Source of the DNA: an uncultured Methylococcaceae bacterium
GTDB lineage: Bacteria; Pseudomonadota; Gammaproteobacteria; Methylococcales; Methylomonadaceae
NCBI GenBank assembly: GCA_913056195.1
Contig: CAJXMF010000006.1
Span: 1 to 64,000, forward strand
Reading direction: 5' to 3'
Length of the DNA: 64,000 nt
Under the pieces are notes generated by a model. That model saw nothing but the letters and a program-made list of their open reading frames with translations. It made no database searches and was not told the DNA's origin. Shown in pieces: positions 19,517 through 28,323 of this stretch (positions within the stretch are counted from its first letter, which is position 1; each line of letters opens with the position of its first letter). The position numbers and the translations under genes are program-made.

Positions 19517-19609
19517 CTATATGTTGTTAACGAAAGACTACTAACACTCCAGGTGTTAATAGTCTCGCCGCTAATGGAATGCGTTAATACGTTTTGTATT
19601 TACTGTTAT

Positions 19610-21595
19610 TTATAAAACATCTTTTACATGTTTTACCACATTCTCAACGGTAAAGCCAAAATGTTCCATAACAACCGCACCTGGTGCAGATTCACCAAAG
19701 GTATCAATACCTACGACACCACCTTCTAAACCAACATACTTATACCAGTAATCGGTCACACCGGCTTCAACCGCAACACGTTTAACGCCTGGAATTAAAA
19801 TGCTATCTTTATAAGCTTGATCCTGACGATCGAAAACACTCGTTGATGGCATAGAAACAACACGCGCATTGACACCATCAGAAGCTAACGCTTCTTTTGC
19901 TTTAATAGCCAAATTGACTTCAGAGCCTGTTGCAATAATAATCACATCAGGTGAGCCATTCGCTTCAGAAATCACATAAGCTCCTTTACGAATAGCCGCA
20001 ATTTGCTCATCTGTTCTTTCAATAAAAGGAACACCCTGACGTGTCAATACCAAGCTGGTAGGACCGGTCATACGCTCTACCGCCATAACCCAGGAAACGG
20101 CTGTTTCAGTCGTATCCGCAGGGCGCCAGACATCCATATTTGGAATCAGACGCATTGCTGCTGTATTTTCGATCGGCTGATGTGTTGGACCATCCTCACC
20201 CTGACCAATGGAATCATGCGTCAATACGGCAATGGTACGGATTTTCATCAATGCCGCCATCCGTAATGCACTTTTCGCATAATCGGAGAACATATGGAAT
20301 GTTCCACCATAAGGCAGCACGCCGCCATGCAAAGCCATTCCATTCATAATGGCGAACATACCAAATTCACGCACCCCATAAGAGATGTAGTTACCAGGTT
20401 TTTTACCATCAACATGAGTGAAGCTATCACAGCTTGTCAGGTTAGAACCTGTCAAGTCAGCCGAGCCACCGATGAACTCAGGCAACGTCGGCGCTAATGC
20501 TGCAATGCATTTTTGTGAGGCTTGACGTGTCGCCAAGTTCTCTTTCTTAGCATTCATATCCGCAATCAGATTCGCTGCAGCTTGCTCCCAATCATTCGGA
20601 AGATCGCCCGCCATACGACGTTTGAATTCTGCCGCTAACTCAGGATACTCTTTTTCATAGGCCGCGAATTTTTCATTCCACTCACCTTCAACCTTAGCAC
20701 CTTTAGCCGTTGCATCCCAACCTTCATAAACATCTTCAGGAATTTCAAAAGGCTCGTAATCCCAGCCTAACTCTTTGCGGGTCAATGCAACTTCTTCTTC
20801 ACCTAAAGCTGCACCATGACAGTCATGGCTGCCGGATTTGTTAGGTGATCCAAATCCGATAATGGTTTTACAACAAATCAGCGATGGCTTATCGGTTACT
20901 TTTTTAGCTTCTTCGATAGCCGCGTTGATAGCTTCAGGGTCATGTCCATCGACAGACACAACATGCCAGTTATAGGCCTCGAAGCGCTTGACAGTATCAT
21001 CGGTATACCAGGCATCGATATGACCATCAATTGAAATATTATTATCATCCCAGAATGCAATCAGTTTTCCCAATCCCCAGGTTCCCGCCAAAGAACAAGC
21101 TTCATGCGAAATACCTTCCATCAAACAGCCATCGCCCATAAATACATAAGTGTGATGATCAACGATGTCATGCCCTGGTTTATTGAATTGATGCGCCATC
21201 AGCTTTTCAGCCATTGCAAAACCAACGCCATTTGCAATCCCTTGACCTAAAGGACCTGTAGTCGTTTCAATGCCAGGTGCATAACCATACTCAGGATGTC
21301 CTGCACATTGTGAGTGCAACTGACGGAATGATTTCAATTGATCCATCGGCAGGTCGTAGCCTGTCAAATGCAACAATGAATAAAGCAACATTGAGCCATG
21401 ACCGTTTGACAAAACAAACCGGTCACGATCGGCCCATTTTGGGTCTTTCGGATTATGTTTTAAGTGATCATTCCATAAAACTTCAGCAATATCAGCCATC
21501 CCCATAGGTGCGCCAGGGTGGCCTGATTTTGCTTTTTGGACTGCATCCATGGCTAAAGCACGGATTGCATTTGCTAATTTACGACGCGAAGCCAT
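19610..21595 (-). CDS. tkt: Transketolase
   Basis: [67 protein letters not shown] motifs. Confidence 0.97.
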   Translation of the reverse strand: MASRRKLANAIRALAMDAVQKAKSGHPGAPMGMADIAEVLWNDHLKHNPKDPKWADRDRFVLSNGHGSMLLYSLLHLTGYDLPMDQLKSFRQLHSQCAGHPEYGYAPGIETTTGPLGQGIANGVGFAMAEKLMAHQFNKPGHDIVDHHTYVFMGDGCLMEGISHEACSLAGTWGLGKLIAFWDDNNISIDGHIDAWYTDDTVKRFEAYNWHVVSVDGHDPEAINAAIEEAKKVTDKPSLICCKTIIGFGSPNKSGSHDCHGAALGEEEVALTRKELGWDYEPFEIPEDVYEGWDATAKGAKVEGEWNEKFAAYEKEYPELAAEFKRRMAGDLPNDWEQAAANLIADMNAKKENLATRQASQKCIAALAPTLPEFIGGSADLTGSNLTSCDSFTHVDGKKPGNYISYGVREFGMFAIMNGMALHGGVLPYGGTFHMFSDYAKSALRMAALMKIRTIAVLTHDSIGQGEDGPTHQPIENTAAMRLIPNMDVWRPADTTETAVSWVMAVERMTGPTSLVLTRQGVPFIERTDEQIAAIRKGAYVISEANGSPDVIIIATGSEVNLAIKAKEALASDGVNARVVSMPSTSVFDRQDQAYKDSILIPGVKRVAVEAGVTDYWYKYVGLEGGVVGIDTFGESAPGAVVMEHFGFTVENVVKHVKDVL

Positions 21596-21711
21596 ACGGT
21601 TCTACTCCTATATATTTTTTTGCAAACAGCATTGCTGTTTGTTTTTTTAAATTTGATGAATCAAGCACAGGAGGCCACCGATGCATTTTCAAGCATCGGC
21701 AGCCATACCAA

Positions 21712-22257
21712 TCATTCCATGTTAGCGTGTCTTTCTCTCATTTTTTCTTCAGGAATGCCTTTCTCGTGTATCAAATGTGAAACGATTGCTTCAAGAAAAC
21801 ACAAGGTCGATAATTCAAAAACAGTCCCCATTGGCATACCTTTAACTTTTTTATAAAGCTCCTGTTTACCAATCTGGAATACGCCATCCGCCAAATCACC
21901 AATAGTTGATTCCTTTCTGGATGAGATGAGTACCACTTTAGCGCCAACATCTTTGGCTTTTTTAGTGAAAGCGACTAATTGTTCAGTTTCACCTGAACCC
22001 GAAATAACAATCAACAGATCACCCGCCTGAATACTCGGTGTTACGATTTCGCCAACCATATAGACAGTGTACCCGCTATGCATTAAACGCATACCTAAAA
22101 AATTTCCGACTAATTTTGAACGGCCGGCACCTGAAATAAAAATATGATTAGCATTGTCAAACATTTCAACCAGCTTGTCAGCATAGGTTCCATCCGTTGC
22201 TTCAAGGATTTCTGAAATTTTATCAATGACTAAACGTTGATGTTTATGTTGATCCAT
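21712..22257 (-). CDS. hxlB: 6-phospho-3-hexuloisomerase
   Basis: SIS domain: FISGAGRSKLVGNFLGMRLMHSGYTVYMVGEIVTPSIQAGDLLIVISGSGET; adjacent to hps; ends MRERHANME. Confidence 0.95.
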   Translation of the reverse strand: MDQHKHQRLVIDKISEILEATDGTYADKLVEMFDNANHIFISGAGRSKLVGNFLGMRLMHSGYTVYMVGEIVTPSIQAGDLLIVISGSGETEQLVAFTKKAKDVGAKVVLISSRKESTIGDLADGVFQIGKQELYKKVKGMPMGTVFELSTLCFLEAIVSHLIHEKGIPEEKMRERHANME

Positions 22258-22260
22258 TGT

Positions 22261-22908
22261 TTAAACTCCAGCTGCGTCAACCAATTCACGAATTTCACGC
22301 GCAGACTCAGCAGGAGAAGGCGCACCATAAATAGCCGCACCGACAACGATAATATCAGCGCCTGCTTCAACAACTTGTTGAACAGTGGCTTGCTTGATAC
22401 CGCCCGCAACTGAAATACGAACATCCAGACCTAAGTTGGCGATAGTTTGTAAATCACCAAATGGTGTTTGGCCGGCTGCCTGTGCATCCAATCCAGTATG
22501 AACACCGACAATCTGTGCTCCTGCCGCCGCGCCTTCTCGTGCACATTCTGCGATATCAGGTACATTGATCAAGTCAATTTGAACTTCTGCGTTGTGCGCT
22601 TTCGCCGCTTTGATAACACCGCTGATAGTCGCCATACCAGAAACGCCCAGCACTGTACAAATATCCGCACCTGCTGCATAGAAAGGGGTTGCTTCGTATT
22701 CACCTGCATCCATTGTTTTTAAGTCAACCAATAACAGATGCTCTGGAAAACGTGCTCTTAATTCTTCAACCAGCTTGATGCCATTGTATTTAATGCAAGG
22801 CGTACCAATTTCGAATATGTCGACATAAGGTGCAACCTGTTCAGCCAAAGCGACTGTTGCATCAAAATCCAGTGAATCTAAAGCCATTTGAATTAATGGT
22901 GTTGCCAT
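22261..22908 (-). CDS. hxlA: 3-hexulose-6-phosphate synthase (copy 1)
   Basis: 215 aa; LVDLKTMDAGEYEATPFYAAGADICTVLG, VGVHTGLDAQAAGQTPFGDL, ISVAGGIKQATVQQVVEAGADIIVVGAAIYGA. Confidence 0.97.
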   Translation of the reverse strand: MATPLIQMALDSLDFDATVALAEQVAPYVDIFEIGTPCIKYNGIKLVEELRARFPEHLLLVDLKTMDAGEYEATPFYAAGADICTVLGVSGMATISGVIKAAKAHNAEVQIDLINVPDIAECAREGAAAGAQIVGVHTGLDAQAAGQTPFGDLQTIANLGLDVRISVAGGIKQATVQQVVEAGADIIVVGAAIYGAPSPAESAREIRELVDAAGV

Positions 22909-22923
22909 ATTATATGCTCCGTT
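22277..22923. repeat. Direct repeat unit A (hps copy 1 plus leader)
   Basis: As read, identical to 24693..25339 (offset 2416); diverges at both ends (aactccagctgcg vs tacggccgctgca; gttaaatt vs gtttgtta). Confidence 0.9.
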
Positions 22924-23118
22924 AAATTATAATTTTTTGTTTCAGAATTATTCCGATGGGGAACTTTAAAACAGAAAAGGGGAAAATGTCAATTTTATCA
23001 AACTAATGTTTTAGTTAATGAAATGACTAATTTTGAAGGTCTTTTTGCTTTTTTGTCGCATTTTAATGTCGTTTTTTAGACGCACTCCGTTCTCATAATC
23101 TTGTCTTCTAGTTGTTAT

Positions 23119-23152
23119 GTGTTTTGCAACTTCATTCCCTGTTGCAAAACAC
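23119..23152 (-). other. 12-bp perfect hairpin between the 404-aa repeat gene and hps copy 1
   Basis: GTGTTTTGCAAC ttcattccct GTTGCAAAACAC; no strong U-tract on the transcribed strand. Confidence 0.6.
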
Positions 23153-23217
23153 CAACACTTTATCATTTTGCAGTTCTCTCCAGACTACAAACACTACCTT
23201 TTTAAAAAATATGAAAT

Positions 23218-24432
23218 TTAAGCCGCCTTCTTTTTATTTAAATATTTTTCTACACCCGTCAGATTCTCGTATTTTTTAACAGCATCTTCCGCAACCTTTT
23301 TCGCTAAATACGCCTCAACCCTCGAAGTCCTGTGTGACTCTTGAGGTGCATTTTCAGCTTTTTTAGCCAGATATTGTTCGACCTTAGTGCGGCTATTCAC
23401 ATTATCATTTTCAACATCGGCATTTTCAGAGGCTACTTCCTCTTCCTGTGAAACGCTTTTATCTTTTCTGACCTGGTTTTTCAAGATAGACAGCTTTAAC
23501 AGATACTTTGAAACACGGCTTAATTTTGAGCGTTGTACGCCCAGCGTTTCTTTCCTGACCAAATACTTATCAACGCCTGTATTGTGCTCTTCAGCCGGTT
23601 TTGATAACGACCGCATCACAACATACTTTTCCACGCGCGTCAGCAGTGGCTTAGGCGAACTTGCTTTCTTCAACAGATATTTATCAACGCCTGTTCTACT
23701 CTCAGTGCCCGATAGTGTTCTTTTTTTCGCTATATATTTAGTAACACCTGTCGCAACATGTTTTTGCTCAGACTCGGCCCGCGCTAAATATTTCGCAACA
23801 CCGGTTGCCAGTGGATCAAACACGGGCTCATCCTGTGGAACCTCTTCAATTTTTTTAGGCTGCTTTGCTGCTTCAGCCTCTGCGAGCCTGTATTTTTCTG
23901 CTAAAGCCTCTGCAGCCTGTTTTTTTATGGCGATTTCTTTCTGCCACAATACATAACCGACGCGTGTTGTTGGAATTTTTGCCTTGGCCTCTTTATCCTT
24001 TTTACGCACATATAATGCCACGCCTGTCGGAATATTTTTTGGCTTCAAACTTTGTTTAACAACGTATTGCTCAACTCGGCTTATCCCTGGCTTTTCCTTT
24101 TTTAAAACGCCCTGCTTAATAATGTATTTAGAAACACGTGTTGTCGCGGGCTTATCCGACAAAATACGCTTTGCAACATATTTTGCCACCCCCGTTGCAG
24201 GGTCATGGGGATGCTTTTTTAAATATTTTTCGACTCGGGTCACTGCAGATTTGCTTTCAAGGTACTTTTCTACACCCGTTCTAGACGATACTTCTTCTAC
24301 TGCTTCAGATTCTTGTCCACCTACCGCATTGTCATCAAAAGATAATTTTGGCAACACCCCAATCAAGCCTTTTATAAAACTATTTTTTTTCACCTGTAAC
24401 TCCTTTGCCTTTTTCACATTCTCGAACACCAC
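23218..24432 (-). CDS. Soluble basic protein with about 16 TxVxKYLxKK repeats
   Basis: 404 aa, no TM or signal; repeats TGVEKYLESK, TRVEKYLKKH, TGVAKYVAKR, TRVSKYIIKQ, SRVEQYVVKQ, TGVALYVRKK, TRVGYVLWQK, TGVAKYLARA, TGVTKYIAKK, TGVDKYLLKK, TRVEKYVVMR, TGVDKYLVRK, SRVSKYLLKL, TKVEQYLAKK, SRVEAYLAKK, TGVEKYLNKK. Confidence 0.9.
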   Translation of the reverse strand: MVFENVKKAKELQVKKNSFIKGLIGVLPKLSFDDNAVGGQESEAVEEVSSRTGVEKYLESKSAVTRVEKYLKKHPHDPATGVAKYVAKRILSDKPATTRVSKYIIKQGVLKKEKPGISRVEQYVVKQSLKPKNIPTGVALYVRKKDKEAKAKIPTTRVGYVLWQKEIAIKKQAAEALAEKYRLAEAEAAKQPKKIEEVPQDEPVFDPLATGVAKYLARAESEQKHVATGVTKYIAKKRTLSGTESRTGVDKYLLKKASSPKPLLTRVEKYVVMRSLSKPAEEHNTGVDKYLVRKETLGVQRSKLSRVSKYLLKLSILKNQVRKDKSVSQEEEVASENADVENDNVNSRTKVEQYLAKKAENAPQESHRTSRVEAYLAKKVAEDAVKKYENLTGVEKYLNKKKAA

Positions 24433-24500
24433 TAAATCAATACATTACCCATACGCTGTATCAATTTCAGCCAACCTCGTCGACCCGACTATGTTAGAAC

Positions 24501-24552
24501 AATTGTGACAGATGTTGCACTCAGACAGCCAGAATTAACACTTGTCACAATT
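24501..24552. promoter_or_regulatory. Candidate operator: separated inverted repeat upstream of the 404-aa repeat gene
   Basis: AATTGTGACA (24501-24510) and TGTCACAATT (24543-24552), centre-to-centre 42 bp, about 70 bp upstream of the start. Confidence 0.45.
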
Positions 24553-24578
24553 ATTCTCTGAAAAAACCCACCTCAGAA

Positions 24579-24606
24579 AAAAGGGCGAAATAAATTTCGC
24601 CCTTTT
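24579..24606 (-). terminator. Intrinsic terminator downstream of hps copy 2
   Basis: AAAAGGGCGAAA TAAA TTTCGCCCTTTT; minus-strand stem followed by TT/T-rich sequence. Confidence 0.75.
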
Positions 24607-24676
24607 CATCCCGCTAGCCTATAGTCTGTGTACCACACAGACTTAAACCATTTATATCAATACGAATATGCAACAA

Positions 24677-25324
24677 TTATACGGCCGCTGCATCAACCAA
24701 TTCACGAATTTCACGCGCAGACTCAGCAGGAGAAGGCGCACCATAAATAGCCGCACCGACAACGATAATATCAGCGCCTGCTTCAACAACTTGTTGAACA
24801 GTGGCTTGCTTGATACCGCCCGCAACTGAAATACGAACATCCAGACCTAAGTTGGCGATAGTTTGTAAATCACCAAATGGTGTTTGGCCGGCTGCCTGTG
24901 CATCCAATCCAGTATGAACACCGACAATCTGTGCTCCTGCCGCCGCGCCTTCTCGTGCACATTCTGCGATATCAGGTACATTGATCAAGTCAATTTGAAC
25001 TTCTGCGTTGTGCGCTTTCGCCGCTTTGATAACACCGCTGATAGTCGCCATACCAGAAACGCCCAGCACTGTACAAATATCCGCACCTGCTGCATAGAAA
25101 GGGGTTGCTTCGTATTCACCTGCATCCATTGTTTTTAAGTCAACCAATAACAGATGCTCTGGAAAACGTGCTCTTAATTCTTCAACCAGCTTGATGCCAT
25201 TGTATTTAATGCAAGGCGTACCAATTTCGAATATGTCGACATAAGGTGCAACCTGTTCAGCCAAAGCGACTGTTGCATCAAAATCCAGTGAATCTAAAGC
25301 CATTTGAATTAATGGTGTTGCCAT
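24677..25324 (-). CDS. hxlA: 3-hexulose-6-phosphate synthase (copy 2)
   Basis: 215 aa identical to copy 1 except residue DAAAV vs DAAGV near the C-terminus. Confidence 0.97.
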   Translation of the reverse strand: MATPLIQMALDSLDFDATVALAEQVAPYVDIFEIGTPCIKYNGIKLVEELRARFPEHLLLVDLKTMDAGEYEATPFYAAGADICTVLGVSGMATISGVIKAAKAHNAEVQIDLINVPDIAECAREGAAAGAQIVGVHTGLDAQAAGQTPFGDLQTIANLGLDVRISVAGGIKQATVQQVVEAGADIIVVGAAIYGAPSPAESAREIRELVDAAAV

Positions 25325-25339
25325 ATTATATGCTCCGTT
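24693..25339. repeat. Direct repeat unit B (hps copy 2 plus leader)
   Basis: See 22277..22923. Confidence 0.9.
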
Positions 25340-25670
25340 TGTTACAGTTATTATTTAGACATCATACTTAACTAGCTGCAAACTCTAAATCAGTTCATAG
25401 CTCAATGTCAATTTACAAGCCTGATTTTTTACCAGATTTGTCGTCTCAGCCTGCATTGTACAGTCCAAAGACTTGTTAAATATGGAGTTTTTGTAAATAT
25501 CATGAACTGAATAAAAAAACCCATGTTGTTAATTTTAAGGCCTGGTTTTGAATTCATCATATCAAGCTGCTCTATTTTCTCATACTTTTCAACTATGAGT
25601 GATGGTACCATTCAACAAACGCCCAAAAATTAAGCTAAAACTATCATATTTTCTAATCACCGAAAACCCT

Positions 25671-26495
25671 ATGACTCCTTTTTCCGACATTAAAGGTCTG
25701 ATTATTGATATGGACGGGGTACTGTGGCATGGCTCACAGCCTCTTCCAGGTCTTAACGACTTTTTTAATACCTTACGCCAACAAGCCATGCCTTTTGTTC
25801 TGGCGACCAATAACGCCAGTCTTACGGCGGCTCAATATATTGCAAAGCTGGCGTCCTTCAACATCACAGTCACAGAACAAGAGATTCTGACCTCTGGCAT
25901 TGCCACAGCCTGCTATCTGGCCGAACACCACCCACCCGAATTGACACCTGTTTATGCTATCGGTGAAAGCGGCCTGTTAGAGCCTTTAGTTGAGCAAGGA
26001 TTTGTGCTGACCGGCCTGGACGATATTCGCTCTGAAGTCAATAACACCGGGCCAGACATTGTCGTGTCCGGGCTCGATAGAACATTGACCTGGCAAAAAC
26101 TCTCCACAGCGACCCTCAATATCCGTGCCGGCGCACATTTCTATGGCACCAATGGCGATACATCCTTACCCACTGAAAAAGGCATTACCATTGGTAATGG
26201 TTCCATTTTGCAAGCCTTGGAGGCTGCCAGCGGCCAAAAACCCACGATTATTGGCAAACCCGAACCTGTCATGTACCAACAGGCCATGAAAGTACTGGGC
26301 ACCAGTCCGGAACAAACCCTGGCCATTGGCGACCGCCTGGACACCGACATTCTAGGTGCCGTCAATGCCGGAGTTCGCAGCATTCTGGTTTTATCCGGCA
26401 TTTCCAGCGAAAAAGATTTACAATCTATCAGCTATTCACCCACGCTCATCATGCAAGATATTCGTGACATAACGTTAGCCCTTAAAAACCTGTAA
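25671..26495 (+). CDS. HAD-superfamily IIA hydrolase (NagD/phosphoglycolate phosphatase-like)
   Basis: IKGLIIDMDGVLWHGSQPLPG, FVLATNNASLTAAQY, IIGKPEPVMYQQAM, AIGDRLDTDILGAVNAGVRSILVLSG. Start set at internal ATG 25671. Confidence 0.9.
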   Translation: MTPFSDIKGLIIDMDGVLWHGSQPLPGLNDFFNTLRQQAMPFVLATNNASLTAAQYIAKLASFNITVTEQEILTSGIATACYLAEHHPPELTPVYAIGESGLLEPLVEQGFVLTGLDDIRSEVNNTGPDIVVSGLDRTLTWQKLSTATLNIRAGAHFYGTNGDTSLPTEKGITIGNGSILQALEAASGQKPTIIGKPEPVMYQQAMKVLGTSPEQTLAIGDRLDTDILGAVNAGVRSILVLSGISSEKDLQSISYSPTLIMQDIRDITLALKNL

Positions 26496-26511
26496 CCTGA
26501 GGAGAATCCGC

Positions 26512-27501
26512 ATGAAGAAATTCATCAACGACACCGAAACCCTGCTCGATGAAAGTATTGTCGGCTTCGCCAAAGCCCATAGTGATATTGTTCAACTTCA
26601 TACAGAACCCACGTTTATCCGCCGCAACAGCGATACCAAAGCCGACAAAGTTGTCATCATTTCGGGTGGCGGTTCCGGTCACGAACCGCTACATACAGGC
26701 TTTGTCGGCCAAGGTATGCTTGATGCGGCCTGCCCCGGTCAAATTTTCACCTCCCCGACACCGGATCAGATGCTGGCTGCGGCTGAAGCCACCGAAAATG
26801 GGGGCGGGGTATTATTTATTGTTAAAAATTACGCCGGTGACGTGATGAATTTTGAAATTGCCGCCGAAATGCTCGACATACCCAATGAAAGTGTATTGGT
26901 CGATGATGACGTTTCCCTGCCTAAAGATCACAGCACGGGCCGACGCGGCGTTGCCGGCACCTTAATCGTCGAAAAAATTGTCGGTGCAGCCGCCGAACAA
27001 GGCTACGACCTGGCCGCCTGTAAAGCATTAGGCAATAAAGTGGTCAACGCGACGGCATCCATGGGCGTTGCTTTGAGCAGTTGCACCGTCCCGGCACTGG
27101 GCAAACCCACCTTTGAATTGGCCGACGACGAAATGGAGATGGGTGTCGGCATCCATGGTGAACGTGGCCGCGAAACCCTTAAACTGGCTCCGGCCACAGA
27201 AATTGTCAAGCATCTGACCCAAGCGATTGACGAAGACCTGAGCCCCGAAAAAGGCCAGCGCATTTTATTGCATGTGAATGGATTTGGCGCAACGCCGCTG
27301 CTGGAATTACATTTAATGTATGACCTGGCCGCCCAACATTATCAACAGCAAGGCATCGAAATATGCCGCTCCCTGGTTGGCACATTCACCACATCGTTAG
27401 ATATGGCAGGCTGTTCGATAACCGTCACCCTGCTGGATGATGAAATGTTGTCATTATGGGATGCGCCCGTCAACACAGCCGCATTACGCTGGAAAATTTA
27501 A
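26512..27501 (+). CDS. dhaK: Dihydroxyacetone kinase subunit DhaK
   Basis: KVVIISGGGSGHEPLHTGFVGQGMLDAACPGQIFTSPTPDQM, VDDDVSLP, GVGIHGERG. Confidence 0.93.
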   Translation: MKKFINDTETLLDESIVGFAKAHSDIVQLHTEPTFIRRNSDTKADKVVIISGGGSGHEPLHTGFVGQGMLDAACPGQIFTSPTPDQMLAAAEATENGGGVLFIVKNYAGDVMNFEIAAEMLDIPNESVLVDDDVSLPKDHSTGRRGVAGTLIVEKIVGAAAEQGYDLAACKALGNKVVNATASMGVALSSCTVPALGKPTFELADDEMEMGVGIHGERGRETLKLAPATEIVKHLTQAIDEDLSPEKGQRILLHVNGFGATPLLELHLMYDLAAQHYQQQGIEICRSLVGTFTTSLDMAGCSITVTLLDDEMLSLWDAPVNTAALRWKI

Positions 27502-27516
27502 CCTCATCCTGAAAAC

Positions 27517-27544
27517 GGCAAGCGCCGCGCTATGGGCGCTTGCC
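27517..27544. terminator. Hairpin between convergent dhaK and dhaL
   Basis: GGCAAGCGCC gcgctatg GGCGCTTGCC, perfect 10-bp stem. Confidence 0.55.
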
Positions 27545-27569
27545 AGATTGCAATCACAGCTTTACATCA

Positions 27570-28205
27570 TCACACAGATTGCTCAATCACCTTGCTAACA
27601 GCCTTTATCATCAATTGCGCCGTCTGCGCTCCGGCATCGATATGGCCTTTGCTGCGCTCACCCAGGAATGACGCACGCCCTTTCGTCGCAATCATATCGC
27701 GTGTCGCCTCTACGCCTTGTTCAGCAACCGCATTGATTTCGGCCAGCAATGTTTTTAAGTCCAGCTGCTGAGCCACGCCTTTCTGTAACGTTTCCGCCAC
27801 CGGCACTAACACATCGAGCATGGTTTTTTCCCCGACATCCGCTCTGCCCCGTTTCTTGATCGACTCGACGCCGGCCATAAACGCCTCGGCAAATACAGCG
27901 GCATCAACCTCTTTGCCCTTAGCTGTCTTCGCCATCGTCACCAGAAAACTACCATATAAAGAGCCTGATGCACCGCCAATCGTGGACATGACAATCATGC
28001 CCATTTTCTGCCAGGCCGATGGCCAATCAAGACCGACTAATTCATCCTGTTTCTTACGCAGCGCCTCAAACCCCCGCTGTAAATTATAGACATGATCGCC
28101 ATCACCGATTTCCTGATCCAGCGCCGTGACCTGCTCGGCATTATCATTGATAATCTGTTCCATTGCGGCAATCATTTCGGGCAAAAGAGATGTTTCTATG
28201 CTCAT
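27570..28205 (-). CDS. dhaL: Dihydroxyacetone kinase subunit DhaL
   Basis: LDQEIGDGDHVYNLQRG, TIGGASGSLYGSFLVTMAK, GRASFLGERSKGHIDAGAQTAQLMI. Confidence 0.92.
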   Translation of the reverse strand: MSIETSLLPEMIAAMEQIINDNAEQVTALDQEIGDGDHVYNLQRGFEALRKKQDELVGLDWPSAWQKMGMIVMSTIGGASGSLYGSFLVTMAKTAKGKEVDAAVFAEAFMAGVESIKKRGRADVGEKTMLDVLVPVAETLQKGVAQQLDLKTLLAEINAVAEQGVEATRDMIATKGRASFLGERSKGHIDAGAQTAQLMIKAVSKVIEQSV

Positions 28206-28323
28206 TAGTGCTGACTCCTGAAAAAATAGTTACCTGACAAAATTGAACTGAGAATACTCTACCTGCTTTCATACTGTCCAGCCTAATATTGCCAGTTATC
28301 ACGCCTGATGCTAATCTGCACCT

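Noticed and set aside
23218-24432. Possible CRISPR or DNA-level tandem array
   Set aside because: Repeats are conserved only at amino-acid level, with variable spacing and nucleotide sequence; no direct DNA repeat of fixed length and no cas genes.
23387-24508. Long plus-strand ORFs (189 aa and 174 aa) antisense to the 404-aa repeat gene
   Set aside because: They are the antisense reading of the repeated TxVxKYL codons; the periodic stop-free pattern follows from the repeat. Composition (F/S/T-rich) is not protein-like and no start signals are evident.
13042-25339. Bacterial microcompartment for formaldehyde/RuMP enzymes
   Set aside because: No BMC-domain shell or vertex proteins are encoded in the window; any assembly by the repeat proteins would be shell-less or membrane-linked.
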